This document shows, piece after piece, positions 43,750 through 52,950 of a stretch of DNA of 64,000 nucleotides; positions within the stretch are counted from its first letter, which is position 1; each line of letters starts with the position of its first letter. The position numbers were made by a program, and so were the translations under genes. The stretch is from positions 10,317,672 to 10,381,671 of the forward strand of contig NC_058166.1 in assembly GCF_020080835.1 (NCBI RefSeq), read 5' to 3'. The notes under the pieces are model-generated. The model was not told the origin of the DNA. It did no database searches and saw only the letters and a list, made by a program, of their open reading frames with translations. This DNA is from Cotesia glomerata. Its lineage: Eukaryota; Arthropoda; Insecta; Hymenoptera; Braconidae.

Positions 43750-44010
43750 AATATAACTATTACCGAAGTCACTGATTAAACGAATTAAGTAGTCACGATT
43801 TGAAATAAATTTGTAAATTTTTGTATTTAATGAAAATGAATGTTTATTCAATAAATAGTCATCGTTATCTGGAAAAAAAATCGTAATATTTTATTTTATC
43901 ATTATGACATATTTAGTTCCTATCACAATCTGTTCTTTTCTGAATATTACTTTTACAAAATAATGTCGATGTTTCACATCTGCCAGGCGTCCCGTGACGG
44001 CTCACATTTT

Positions 44011-44939
44011 TTTTTATTTATAAGCTAGCGCATCAATAAATTTCACATATTTACATAAGCTTTGAAGATTTTTTCGCTTGCAGGAAACTGCAAAAGAAAA
44101 CCAAGTTGAGTTTTATAAGCAAATTTTTTTGACACTTAATTATTAAACAGAAATATTTTTTGATAAAACTTTATGATTAGCATCTCTGATTCGTAATATT
44201 TCTTAAGTTATTTTATAGAAATTATTAACCGGCGTATTCCTAATAAAAATTTTCTTCTTACTTGGTTATTATTAGTATATAACCGAAAGGATATATTTGA
44301 GTGAATTATACGGGATGCATTATGCATGAAAAGTAGATGTAGCATTCTAGCAAGAAGTTTCGGGCCCCTTCTGTGTCATAAGAAGAATTTTTGCTTTTAT
44401 TGTATCAATATACAAAAGAGATGCCAATCGCTATCGCCATCGCCTCACTTACAATCGAGAACAATGTCCATCATTTAGGATGTCTGCATTAATGTTATCG
44501 CCTTCTGTTATTAAACTTCTAAAAGTTATTCGTCCGGTAATTTATTGTTAATATTATTCAGCTTGTTCGCTAACTATCGCAATGAAGAAAAAGTTAATGC
44601 TGAATTATAATTGATGTATCGTAGTTATCATTAATTAAAAAGTTTAGAGTAGTATCTCACCTAATGGTAATTTTAAAGTTTTAATTCCATTATTCTTAAT
44701 TGTATCGTGTTAAACTATCACAAGTTTTGCCGTGAATCATGCAACAAATCTCGATTATTATCTATACTACTTTGAGCGAAAACTTTCAGAAAATTGTATT
44801 TTTATTGTATGCAGCAAGGCTTTGGGTAAACAATTAACTTCCTATATGGGAAGAAAATTTCGTAAATATTACCTTGAATATGATAACTACAACTACAACC
44901 GTGGGAAATTTCGAAAATCCTGATTCAATAACAATTTTT
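44011..44939. other. DNA without recognisable gene
   Basis: 44280-44600 is less AT-biased and looks single-copy. A 63-codon frame at 44732-44923 has no recognisable domain. No feature supported. Confidence 0.5.
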
Positions 44940-45075
44940 AACTTCCCGCTAAGAAAAATTGAAAATTTTTTTAAATTCGGAAAGTTATTGGTTTTACTCC
45001 ATTTTGCGAAAATCGAGTTTTAATCAGGTCTTGAGGTCTTGAGGTTTTGAGGTTCTAGAAATCTTCTCTGACTCA
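44940..45075 (-). mobile_element. CTTCCCGC-family repeat, copy E (terminal fragment)
   Basis: It has the terminal hairpin (AACTTCCCGCTAAG...GGAAAGTTATTGG) and the following ~80 bp up to TTCTCTGACTC, then breaks off. Orientation is reverse. Confidence 0.7.
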
Positions 45076-45283
45076 ACACTTTTTACCGTTTGAAACACCA
45101 TAACTTGCGTAAAAATTCACAAACTCAATCAATTTTGTTTTTATTAGCTTGAGATCCACTTTGCGGAGATTGGTATTGAAAATGGCCATCTTATTTATTG
45201 TTGTTTAATCATTATCAATGAAATACTACAATTAATAAAAAATACATACGAGTGTATGTATACCTATATATGTAGGTGAAGGG

Positions 45284-45660
45284 GGGGGGGGCAAAATGGG
45301 CCCCTTAAGAAAAAAATGTTGATATCCTTAGTGTTTTTCTCTGGTTTTACTTTTTTTTTAGTCCCTTGCCAAGTATTTGACCTCAATTTGCTCTGTTCAT
45401 TAAAAAAAAAAAATTGAAAATGTGGGGCGAAATGGGCCCCCCAAAAACTCAATATGTTTCTTATTTGTTTTAGAGCCCCCTATAGGGCCACCTTCAGAAA
45501 ATTTTTATAATATGAGTTTTCAGCTCGTTTTACTTTTTTTGGCCTTTTACTGAGTTTATGGTATTAATTTTTTTGCGTATATCGAAACTAAAAAATTGAG
45601 AAAAATGGGGTAAAACGGGCCCCCCAAAAACTCAATATGTTTCTTACTTGTTTTATATTT
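45284..45660. repeat. Degenerate tandem repeat around GGGCCCC
   Basis: AAAATGGGCCCC or AAACGGGCCCCCC followed by CAAAAACTCAATATGTTTCT occurs at about 45293, 45430 and 45612, with T-rich spacers. The first unit is preceded by a run of 11 G. It is not coding. Confidence 0.55.
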
Positions 45661-45688
45661 TGAATTTTTTTTATTATGTATTCAGTAT

Positions 45689-47253
45689 AAAAAATTAGGA
45701 TAACAGTAGACCCTAAAAGCCATCCCTGCAACTTCCCGCTAACTCCATACTTAAGCGCTACACATTTCACGCCAAAAGCAATAACAAATCAGGTAAAAAA
45801 TGTCGGAGTAATTTAAAAAAAAAACGCGTTTTTTAAATTATTTCGACAACGGTATCTCTCAAACTAATCAACCAATTTCAATCGCGTTAACGGCGATCAA
45901 CGTGGGTTTCCAAGCTTAAAAATCGATCAGTTTTTAAAATCGATTGGTGAAGCCAATAAAAATGTATCACAAAAAAAAACAATTTTTTAGAAATTTTTTG
46001 ACAACAATATCTCACAAATGAATTAACTGATTTAAAAAAAATTAAAGGTATTATATGCAGTCTTTCTAGAACAAAAAGATTATTTATCACTAACCAAACA
46101 ATCAGACGTGAAATTTCAAAGATATGTTAAAAAAATACTTTTTTAATTTTTTAAAATTAAATATCTCTCGAACCATTCAACCGATTTTGACGTTATTGAC
46201 GGTGATTGAAGTGATTTTTTAAACTCTATAAATCATCTCGTTGAATCAAAAACAATCCAGGAATAAATGTCGGAGCTATGTCCGAAAATCGACTGATTTT
46301 GATCGCGTTGTCGGCGATCGACGCAGTTTTCTAAGCTTAAGAGCTGATTAGTTTTTGAAAACGATTGATTCAGCAGATTAAAATTTATTTAAAAAAAAAA
46401 ATTTTCTGAAAATTTTATTTTCGAGATTACTCAAAATCTATTGGCCCGAATTACTTTAAATACACAGCAAGAAAGGTTCACTTAAATCAAGAAAATATTT
46501 TTCTTCATAATTATTTACTTGGGCGAAAAAAAAATTTTTTTTGACACAAGAAATTTCACTTATTCCAACAAATCAATTCCCTTACTTCAAGAAATACGTT
46601 TCTTGATCCAAGACAATTTATTTAAGTCAAGAAAATTTTCTTGTTTTGAGAAAATTTCTCTCTTGCTCCAAAAAATTAAGTTCTTGACAGAAGTAAATTT
46701 TCTTGTCTTGAGAAAATTTTTCTCTTGCTCCAAAAAATTAAATATCTTGATAGTAAATTTTCATTAATATTTCTATTGACTAACATGTCAAATGGGAAGA
46801 TCAAATAATATTGAATCATTTTTTTTCATTCAATATGTATAATTGCGCGCTAAAATAATCTAAAATGGGTATCAAATATTCAAGAGAAAAATTTTCTCAT
46901 GATGAGAAAATTTTTTTCTCAGCTGAAGTAGGTGGCGCTGCTTCCCTAAAGTATCTAAAAATCTTGATCAAACATAAAAATTTCTTGTATCAAGTATTTA
47001 TGATAATTTGAATTAAGAAAAAATTACTTCCACCAAGAATAGAATTTCAAGAAAAATTTTTACTTCGGCCAAGACAACTTCGGTCTTCCTTCGGGCGACC
47101 GAAAATTTACTTGAGCCAAGAATTTTGTTCTCCAGTCAAGAAATCTTTCTTTCTGTGTAGTATAAAATATCTAGGGACAAAGAAACTCTTTCGAATGCTG
47201 TCAATCCCGTTTGAATCGGTCGAGCCGTTTAAAAGTTATGAGAGGTTTACGTT

Positions 47254-47316
<63 letters not shown>
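45689..47316 (+). mobile_element. CTTCCCGC-family repeat, copy F, split by a MITE and cut by an R1 element
   Basis: The left end (AAAAAATTAGGATAACAGTA, CCATCCCTGCAACTTCCCGC) and several degenerate internal units run to 46462. The copy resumes at 47158 with TATAAAATATCTAGGGACAA, the AAAGTTATGAGAGGTTTACG block and a (CA)n tract. It is then cut at 47316, where the R1 element begins. The 3' hairpin is absent from this side. Overall more diverged than copies D and I. Confidence 0.7.
46463..47157. mobile_element. CACAG-ended MITE inside copy F
   Basis: It starts CACAGCAAGAAAGGTTCACT and ends AAATCTTTCTTTCTGTG, with TA on both outer sides (46461-46462, 47158-47159). The interior is rich in TTTCTTG / CAAGAAA motifs. 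It is about 695 bp, longer than the relatives at 2693 and 29393. An open frame at 46519-46767 only translates these motifs. Confidence 0.65.
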
Positions 47317-47318
<2 letters not shown>

Positions 47319-50300
47319 GGGGCAGAAGAGATACTGCTACCGGGCGCGTCTCCCCGAGCGGATGGGAGAACGCTCGCTGTCCTTGGATGACACTGAGTCT
47401 CTTAGTTGACAAGGTACAGAGGGTAGGAGCTAAATAAAATACGCTCCCGTGGACAAAACTCCCCTTAATGGGTTGGTCACACTAACTGACCTAGCAAGAA
47501 GAAGATCGTTCTCTGTTGTAACCCACTGGGAGTGTCCGGAACCTGTGTCGTAGTTTCCGACGACGCAGGCCACGGCTGATGTGAGCTTGCTCTGCCGAGG
47601 TGTAAGTTACAGCAGTAGATCAGGAGCCAGCCACCTCGGGCCTTGATCAGGGAGTACGCAGTGAGTGCTAGAGATCGGAATCTTCACCGCTCCGAGCGAG
47701 TCTAGTCCGTCCGTGTATTCCGGGACTGGCTAAGTGTCGACTAGGCCTCAGGGAACTGGGGTAGGAGTACTATCTCCGAGGGTACACCCGTTCCTAGTTA
47801 TGACAACCCGCTCCACTCCGTACGATGCGCTGGTAAATCAAAAAAGTATGAGTAATTTACAGGAAACAAACAAGAGTGGAAACGGGCTACATGCCCAACA
47901 AGCAGCGATTGACGCAAGCGCTGAAATGAAGCGTTCGCAAGCGCTCAAACGCCTTGAAAAGCTGATCAGTGAGTTGAATGATTTCGTCCAACCAAAGGTC
48001 AACATTCACAAAGAGATAAAGGCCAAGACGACTGGTGTAGCTAACGCCCTTCAAAGGTTTGAGAAGCTGGACGAGGAGTGGCGCTCATCATTGCAGCGCA
48101 TTTCCCATGCTACACCGGAGAAAGCCTGTCAGGCTGTCGTCGTGACTGACGAAGCAATGGACACCGGAGCCGAAGGTGACGGTGAATCAGTCGCGGAAGA
48201 CAAAAGTAAAGCCAGCAGCAAGTCAGGTAAGAGAAAAGATCGACCTTCTCCTGACCCAGCAATCAGCCAAGTCGTGAAGAAAAAGGATTTGAAGAAAAGC
48301 CCTCCGCAAGGAGCGGCAGTACGAAGCGACGAACAGGAAAAAGCGTCGGTTTGGCAAAAAGTTCAGTCCAAGAAAGAGCTAAAGCGACAGAAGAAAGAGG
48401 TGCTCTCAAAACAGATGACAAAGGAGCCCCGATCTGAACCCAAGCGAAAGAAACCGCGGAAATGGATCAGACCGGATGCCCTCATCATCCGGCTGACAGA
48501 GAAAGCAAAGTACGCCGAGATCCTGCGCCGAATAAAACAGGACGTCCCTGATGATCAGGTCCGCAGTACGGTAGAGAAGATCCATAAGACCAATGCTGGA
48601 GATATGCTGATAACTCTTTCGAGGAAGAACACCGACAAAGGCCAAACATTGAGAAAGACCATTGCAGACATACTGAAAGAAGACGCAAGAGTAACCTGCA
48701 AAGGACCACAGGAGGTAATTGAGATCCGAGACGTCGATGATGACACAACGAAGGACGACATCCAGGGTGCCCTACAAAAGGAAGCTGGAGATGGCTGTGA
48801 GATACCACTAGAGGCAATCAAGATCCGTAAGGCCTATAGAGGTACTCAAATTGCCACAGTAATTCTACCAGCAGCAACAGCACAGAAACTACTGGATGGA
48901 AGTAGCAAAATCCGGATTGGTTGGGTTAATTGCCGAATAAGGGCAACGAAGAGACCTATTCAATGCTTTAAATGCTGGCATTTCGGACATCATGGATCCC
49001 AGTGCAGAAGCAAGGTGGACCGGTCGAAGCTTTGCATCAGGTGCGGACAAGAAGGGCACAAGATTGCTGATTGTAAAAATCCAGCCAAATGTGCATTATG
49101 TGCTGAGATTGAAAGTGCAGAGAATGTTGCCCACCATGCCGGTACTTATAAGTGCCCGTTATTTCAGGAGGCACTCCAGAAGTTGACGAACAAACAAACA
49201 TGAGGATACTGCAGCTCAATCTCAACCATTGTGAGGCAGCGCATGACCTGCTCATGCAATCCGTGCGAGAACTAGAGCTTGACTTGGTACTGATAGCAGA
49301 GCCATATAAACACCTGAGTACCCAACCCTGGGAATCTGACAGCACATCCAAAGCTGTCATCTGGTCATGTGGCAAGCTCCCTTTCCAAAATGCAGTCGAC
49401 AACAGCAATGCCGGCTTTGTAGCAGTATCAGTAGAGGGCATCCGCTTCTATAGCTGTTACGCACCACCTAGCCTCTCTACTGTCGAATTCACCGCATTTC
49501 TGGATCGACTTACCGAGGACGCGAAGCATTACCACCCAGTGGCAATAGCCGGGGACTTCAACGCCTGGGCAGTAGACTGGGGCAGCAAGCATACAAACGC
49601 GCGAGGAAAGGAACTACTAGAAGCCTTTTCTACATTAGATGTAGTACTGCTCAACAGTGGTGATACACCAACCTACACCAAAGGAGACGCAAGTTCTATT
49701 GTAGATCTCACTTTCGTCAGTAGCAGCCTCACCAGAGGTAATATCAACTGGAAGGTGATGGATATCTACACAGCCAGCGACCACAACGCGATTCTCTGGG
49801 AAATATCAAACGTCCAGAGCCCGAGAAGACCTAAAAAGCAACTTAACACCATTGGTTGGAAGGTAAAAACTCTTGACCCAAGTGCATTGTTAGTAGCTCT
49901 CAATAGTGACCAGATTATCGCGGGCTGCGCAGAAGAGAAGACCAAGGACCTGATGAAAAGAGTGACCCAGGCTTGTGACGCCAGTATGTCTCGTAGACGT
50001 GGCATGAACACAAGACCTTCCGTTCACTGGTGGAACGACCACATCAGCGCCCTTCGTAAAGAGTGTCATCAGAAGAGAAGAATATCTCAGCGTGGCTACC
50101 GACGACCTAACTTTGCGGAGCTGGTCGCAGAGTACAAAAAAGCCCGTCGATCCCTGAACAAAGCCATCAAAGATAGCAAAAGAAAATGCTGGAAGGAGCT
50201 CATCAACGAGGTGGACAGAGATCTGTGGGATAAGCCGTATAAGGTGGTCATGACCCATCTTAAAAACCAGCTAATGCCATCACCCACGTGTCCTCAACTC

Positions 50301-51302
50301 CTACAGAAGATCGTAAACGCATTGTTCCCCGAACAAAGCGAGTTGAACTACCTATTAGCGCAGAATGAAATGGATGACATTCCATCTGTCACGGAGGAAG
50401 AACTGATGGAGGCTTGTAATCGTGTAGGGAACAATAAAGCACCGGGATTGGACGGGGTCCCCAATATTGCTTTAAAAACAACTATAAAAGCAGTGCCATC
50501 ATTGTTCCTGGACGTCTACGACACATGCCTCAAGAAAGGGATTTTCCCTCGGAAGTGGAAGCAGCAACGACTAGTACTACTTCCAAAAGGGAAAAAGCCA
50601 CCAGAAGAACCGTCATCTTATCGACCACTTTGTATGTTAGACACGGCAGGTAAGATATTTGAGCGTATAATCCACCAAAAAATAGAAGCGGTTGTCGATC
50701 CACTCCTGGCAGACAATAAGTATGGTTTTCGGAAAGGACGATCAACCCTGGACGCAATCAATCTGGTTGTTGCAACGGCCAAGGAGGCAATCGAAGGGAT
50801 CAGATGGAAGGGTGGAGCGAAGAAGTACTGCCTGGTGGCTACTTTGGACATAAAAAATGCCTTCAGCTCCGCCAACTGGGACTGCATTATGCAAGCCCTG
50901 GAAGAGAAAAACGTACCAGGATACCTACGTGGGATAGTGGCTAGCTACTTCACGGACAGAATCCTGAGATACGACACGAAGAATGGTCCAAAAGAGTATG
51001 ATATTACCGGAGGTGTACCCCAGGGTTCCGTTCTGGGTCCACTTCTGTGGAATGTCATGTATGATGGCCTGCTGAGACTGACTCTTCCAAGAAGTGTCAA
51101 GCTTGTTTCATATGCAGATGATGTAGCTGTCATAATCGTTGCTAAACACCTAGATGAGATAAACCACATGTTCGGTATCACCTTTGAGAAAGTTAATCGG
51201 TGGATGGACTCAATGAATCTACAACTGGCTAAACAGAAGACTGAGGCTGTGCTTATTACCAGCAGAAAAGTGATAGAGACCATAAAGCTGAAAGTCGGAG
51301 AA
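47317..51302 (+). mobile_element. R1-clade non-LTR retrotransposon, 3' truncated
   Basis: It starts TCGGGGCAGAAGAGATACTG directly after the last CA of a (CA)n tract. There is a ~480 bp 5' leader with higher G+C than the region, then ORF1 and ORF2. ORF2 homology ends around 51302, where sequence of the CTTCCCGC repeat begins. The C-terminal part of ORF2, the 3' UTR and the tail are therefore missing. Known R1-clade relatives such as Mino and Waldo insert into (AC)n or (ACAY)n repeats, which fits this junction. Base composition is clearly different from the AT-rich surroundings. Confidence 0.85.
47800..49203 (+). CDS. R1-clade ORF1 (gag-like, zinc-knuckle protein)
   Basis: Nucleic-acid-binding ORF1 protein of the retrotransposon, expected to form RNP particles with the element RNA. 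The first ATG of the frame is at 47800 (MTTRSTPYDALVNQKS); the frame is open further upstream without an ATG. The product is 467 residues. The N-terminal half is charged and helix-rich (coiled-coil-like RLEKLISELNDF, then long Lys/Glu-rich stretches). A globular middle part follows (ALIIRLTEKAKYAEILRRIK onward). The C-terminus has zinc knuckles: CFKCWHFGHHGSQC, CIRCGQEGHKIADC, and a third Cys-rich CALCAEIE...HHAGTYKCP, the usual R1-clade arrangement. It overlaps ORF2 by ATGA, suggesting termination-reinitiation. The frame is intact. Confidence 0.85.
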   Translation: MTTRSTPYDALVNQKSMSNLQETNKSGNGLHAQQAAIDASAEMKRSQALKRLEKLISELNDFVQPKVNIHKEIKAKTTGVANALQRFEKLDEEWRSSLQRISHATPEKACQAVVVTDEAMDTGAEGDGESVAEDKSKASSKSGKRKDRPSPDPAISQVVKKKDLKKSPPQGAAVRSDEQEKASVWQKVQSKKELKRQKKEVLSKQMTKEPRSEPKRKKPRKWIRPDALIIRLTEKAKYAEILRRIKQDVPDDQVRSTVEKIHKTNAGDMLITLSRKNTDKGQTLRKTIADILKEDARVTCKGPQEVIEIRDVDDDTTKDDIQGALQKEAGDGCEIPLEAIKIRKAYRGTQIATVILPAATAQKLLDGSSKIRIGWVNCRIRATKRPIQCFKCWHFGHHGSQCRSKVDRSKLCIRCGQEGHKIADCKNPAKCALCAEIESAENVAHHAGTYKCPLFQEALQKLTNKQT

Positions 51303-51347
51303 TATAATTTATGTGATATTTTGAGCTCGCTGAGCTCAAAGAGATAG
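49200..51347 (+). CDS. R1-clade ORF2 (endonuclease + reverse transcriptase), C-terminus missing
   Basis: The pol-like protein nicks the target and copies element RNA by target-primed reverse transcription. The start is the ATG at 49200 inside the ORF1 stop (ATGA). Residues ~1-215 form the APE-like endonuclease: LQLNLNHCEAA, LIAEPY, IAGDFNAWAVDWGS (near residue 118), SIVDLTFVSS and TASDHNAI. The reverse transcriptase follows: RLVLLPKGKKPPEEPSSYRP, YGFRKGRSTLDAI, ATLDIKNAFSSANW, GGVPQGSVLGPLLWN and SYADDVAVI with the catalytic Asp pair near residue 640. The thumb-like LNQLAKQKTE-type region is reached, then the frame runs about 15 codons into repeat DNA and stops at 51347. Usual R1 ORF2 proteins are about 1000 residues and carry a C-terminal CCHC motif, which is absent. 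The rest is uninterrupted, so the loss looks recent. Confidence 0.85.
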   Translation: MRILQLNLNHCEAAHDLLMQSVRELELDLVLIAEPYKHLSTQPWESDSTSKAVIWSCGKLPFQNAVDNSNAGFVAVSVEGIRFYSCYAPPSLSTVEFTAFLDRLTEDAKHYHPVAIAGDFNAWAVDWGSKHTNARGKELLEAFSTLDVVLLNSGDTPTYTKGDASSIVDLTFVSSSLTRGNINWKVMDIYTASDHNAILWEISNVQSPRRPKKQLNTIGWKVKTLDPSALLVALNSDQIIAGCAEEKTKDLMKRVTQACDASMSRRRGMNTRPSVHWWNDHISALRKECHQKRRISQRGYRRPNFAELVAEYKKARRSLNKAIKDSKRKCWKELINEVDRDLWDKPYKVVMTHLKNQLMPSPTCPQLLQKIVNALFPEQSELNYLLAQNEMDDIPSVTEEELMEACNRVGNNKAPGLDGVPNIALKTTIKAVPSLFLDVYDTCLKKGIFPRKWKQQRLVLLPKGKKPPEEPSSYRPLCMLDTAGKIFERIIHQKIEAVVDPLLADNKYGFRKGRSTLDAINLVVATAKEAIEGIRWKGGAKKYCLVATLDIKNAFSSANWDCIMQALEEKNVPGYLRGIVASYFTDRILRYDTKNGPKEYDITGGVPQGSVLGPLLWNVMYDGLLRLTLPRSVKLVSYADDVAVIIVAKHLDEINHMFGITFEKVNRWMDSMNLQLAKQKTEAVLITSRKVIETIKLKVGEYNLCDILSSLSSKR

Positions 51348-51881
51348 TATTTATATGCATTTGAGCTCTTCGAGCTCAAAAGTCTGATAGAAGTTTCATA
51401 GAACACTACTTTTGGAATTTTCAAACCGCAATAACTTTTGAATAGATCCACCGATTTTCACGCGGTTGGCGGCATTCGACGCAGTTTTATCAGCCTCATA
51501 AAGAATTTTCAGGTTTTAATTGATCGAACCAAAAATTTCGGAGTAATTTCGAAAAAAACACTTTTTTCGGTTTTCTTTCGTTCACGATATCTCTCGAACG
51601 AGTTAACCGATTTTGACCAGCTTGGTGGCGATCGACGTGGTTTTTTATTGTCTAGAGCTGATTAGTTTTTGGAATCGATCGGTAGAGCCGTTTAAAAGTT
51701 ATCCAAAAAAAACCATGTTTGAAAAAAAATTTTTTCTTAGTTTTTTTAAGATTTCTCAAAATCGACTGATCTGAATTGGTCGAAATTATACTCAAAATCT
51801 AAGTTTGGCCAAGCCCTTTCAAATGGCACTAACCGCGATAAAATCGGATGAGTCGTTCAAAAGTTATAAGCGGTTCACATA

Positions 51882-51949
<68 letters not shown>

Positions 51950-52106
51950 TACATACAGACACCGTGACAACCTCGCGGGAGTAGTCAGGGAAGCTTCCTA
52001 TGACCTTCAAACGTCGAGATCTGATGAAAACTCGATTTTTGCAAAACGGGGTGAAAACAATAACTTCCCGATTTTTGAAAATCTTCGATTTTCTTAGCGG
52101 GAAGTT
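51303..52106 (+). mobile_element. CTTCCCGC-family repeat, copy G (5' end missing)
   Basis: It begins inside the GAGCTC region (TTTGAGCTCGCTGAGCTC) and is complete from there: internal units, (CA)n at 51887-51944, AGTCAGGGAAGCTTCC and the hairpin ending TTAGCGGGAAGTT. Its first ~100 bp are missing at the join with the R1 element. Confidence 0.8.
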
Positions 52107-52342
52107 AAAAATAGCAAACAAACAAAAAGTAGCAAATGCCAAAAGTAATATTTAAATTAAAAAAAAAAAGTAAAGTTATATTTAAAATAAAATAAAGAAA
52201 AAAAATATTTTTTCAGAACATTAACTATTTTTTATTTCTCGAACGAATGAGCATTATAAGTCGTGCATAAAAATTTATGACTTTGAGGCAGCGCTGCAAT
52301 CGCTCTCATTATCGCAGTTATAGAAAAAATTACACGTGTAAA

Positions 52343-52950
52343 AGGCTGATAGAAGTAGAGCTCAAAAGTCTGACAGAAGTTTAGTGAAACAGTATTTTTT
52401 GAATTTTCAAACTGCAATAACTTCTGAATGAATGAATCGATTTTTACGTGGTTGGCAGTATTCTACGCAGTTTTTCAAATTTTATGAGATATTTTCTAAC
52501 ACAAACTGATCAAGCCGAAAATCTTAGAGAAATTTGAAAAATTCACTTTTTCCGAATTTTTTCGACAACGATAACTCACGAACCAATCAACCGATTTTCA
52601 CGTTCTTGGTGGCGATCGACGTTGTTTTTTGGGCTCTAATAATTATTCAATTTCGTCAAAAATGATCCAAAAAGAAATCTCGAAGTTATGTAAAAAAAAC
52701 ATTTTTTTCGAAATTTTTCGTTTTCGATAACTCTTGAATGAATCAACCGATTTTGACGGGGCTGGTGGCAATCGACGTGGTTTTTCAAATTCAAGAGCGG
52801 ATTAGTTTTTGGAATTGATCGGTCGAGCCGTTTAGAAGTTATTCCGAAAAAACGATTTTTTGAAAATTTTAATTTTGAGATTTCTCAAAATCTAGTGAAC
52901 CGAATCGATTCAAATTTTCACTAAATTTAATGGCAATAATACTCTTTGTC
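52343..52950 (+). mobile_element. CTTCCCGC-family repeat, copy H (both ends missing)
   Basis: It starts at AGCTCAAAAGTCTGACAGAA, with three internal units and TTCACTAAATTTAATGGCAA TAATACTC, then breaks off without microsatellite or hairpin. It belongs to the same sub-variant as copies B and C. A GAGAGCGATTGCAGCG motif just upstream (52285-52305, minus) recurs at 54468-54485. Confidence 0.7.

Larger units (their letters stand above)
41731..44010 (+). mobile_element. Helentron-like element
   Basis: GATGTGAAACATC (41731-41743) and its exact inverse GATGTTTCACATC (43968-43980) bound the element. The right repeat is followed by a short GC hairpin (GGCGTC-CCGT-GACGGC, about 43985-44001) and a T run. 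Short inverted repeats at the 5' end and just inside the 3' end, plus a 3' hairpin, are Helentron (Helitron2) features. So is the encoded fusion of PIF1-type helicase and APE-like endonuclease. The Rep domain and most of the helicase are missing, so this copy has an internal deletion. Confidence 0.6.

Noticed and set aside
45284..45660. CRISPR-like spacing of GGGCCCC units
   Set aside because: Units are degenerate, spacing is irregular, and the DNA is clearly eukaryotic; it is a short tandem repeat.
48406..49441. Minus-strand frames of 79-134 codons opposite the R1 ORFs
   Set aside because: They are shadow frames of the intact plus-strand ORF1/ORF2, with no independent domain.
50945..51451. 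168-codon minus-strand frame
   Set aside because: It overlaps the reverse transcriptase core in antisense and crosses the R1/repeat junction; it has no recognisable motif.
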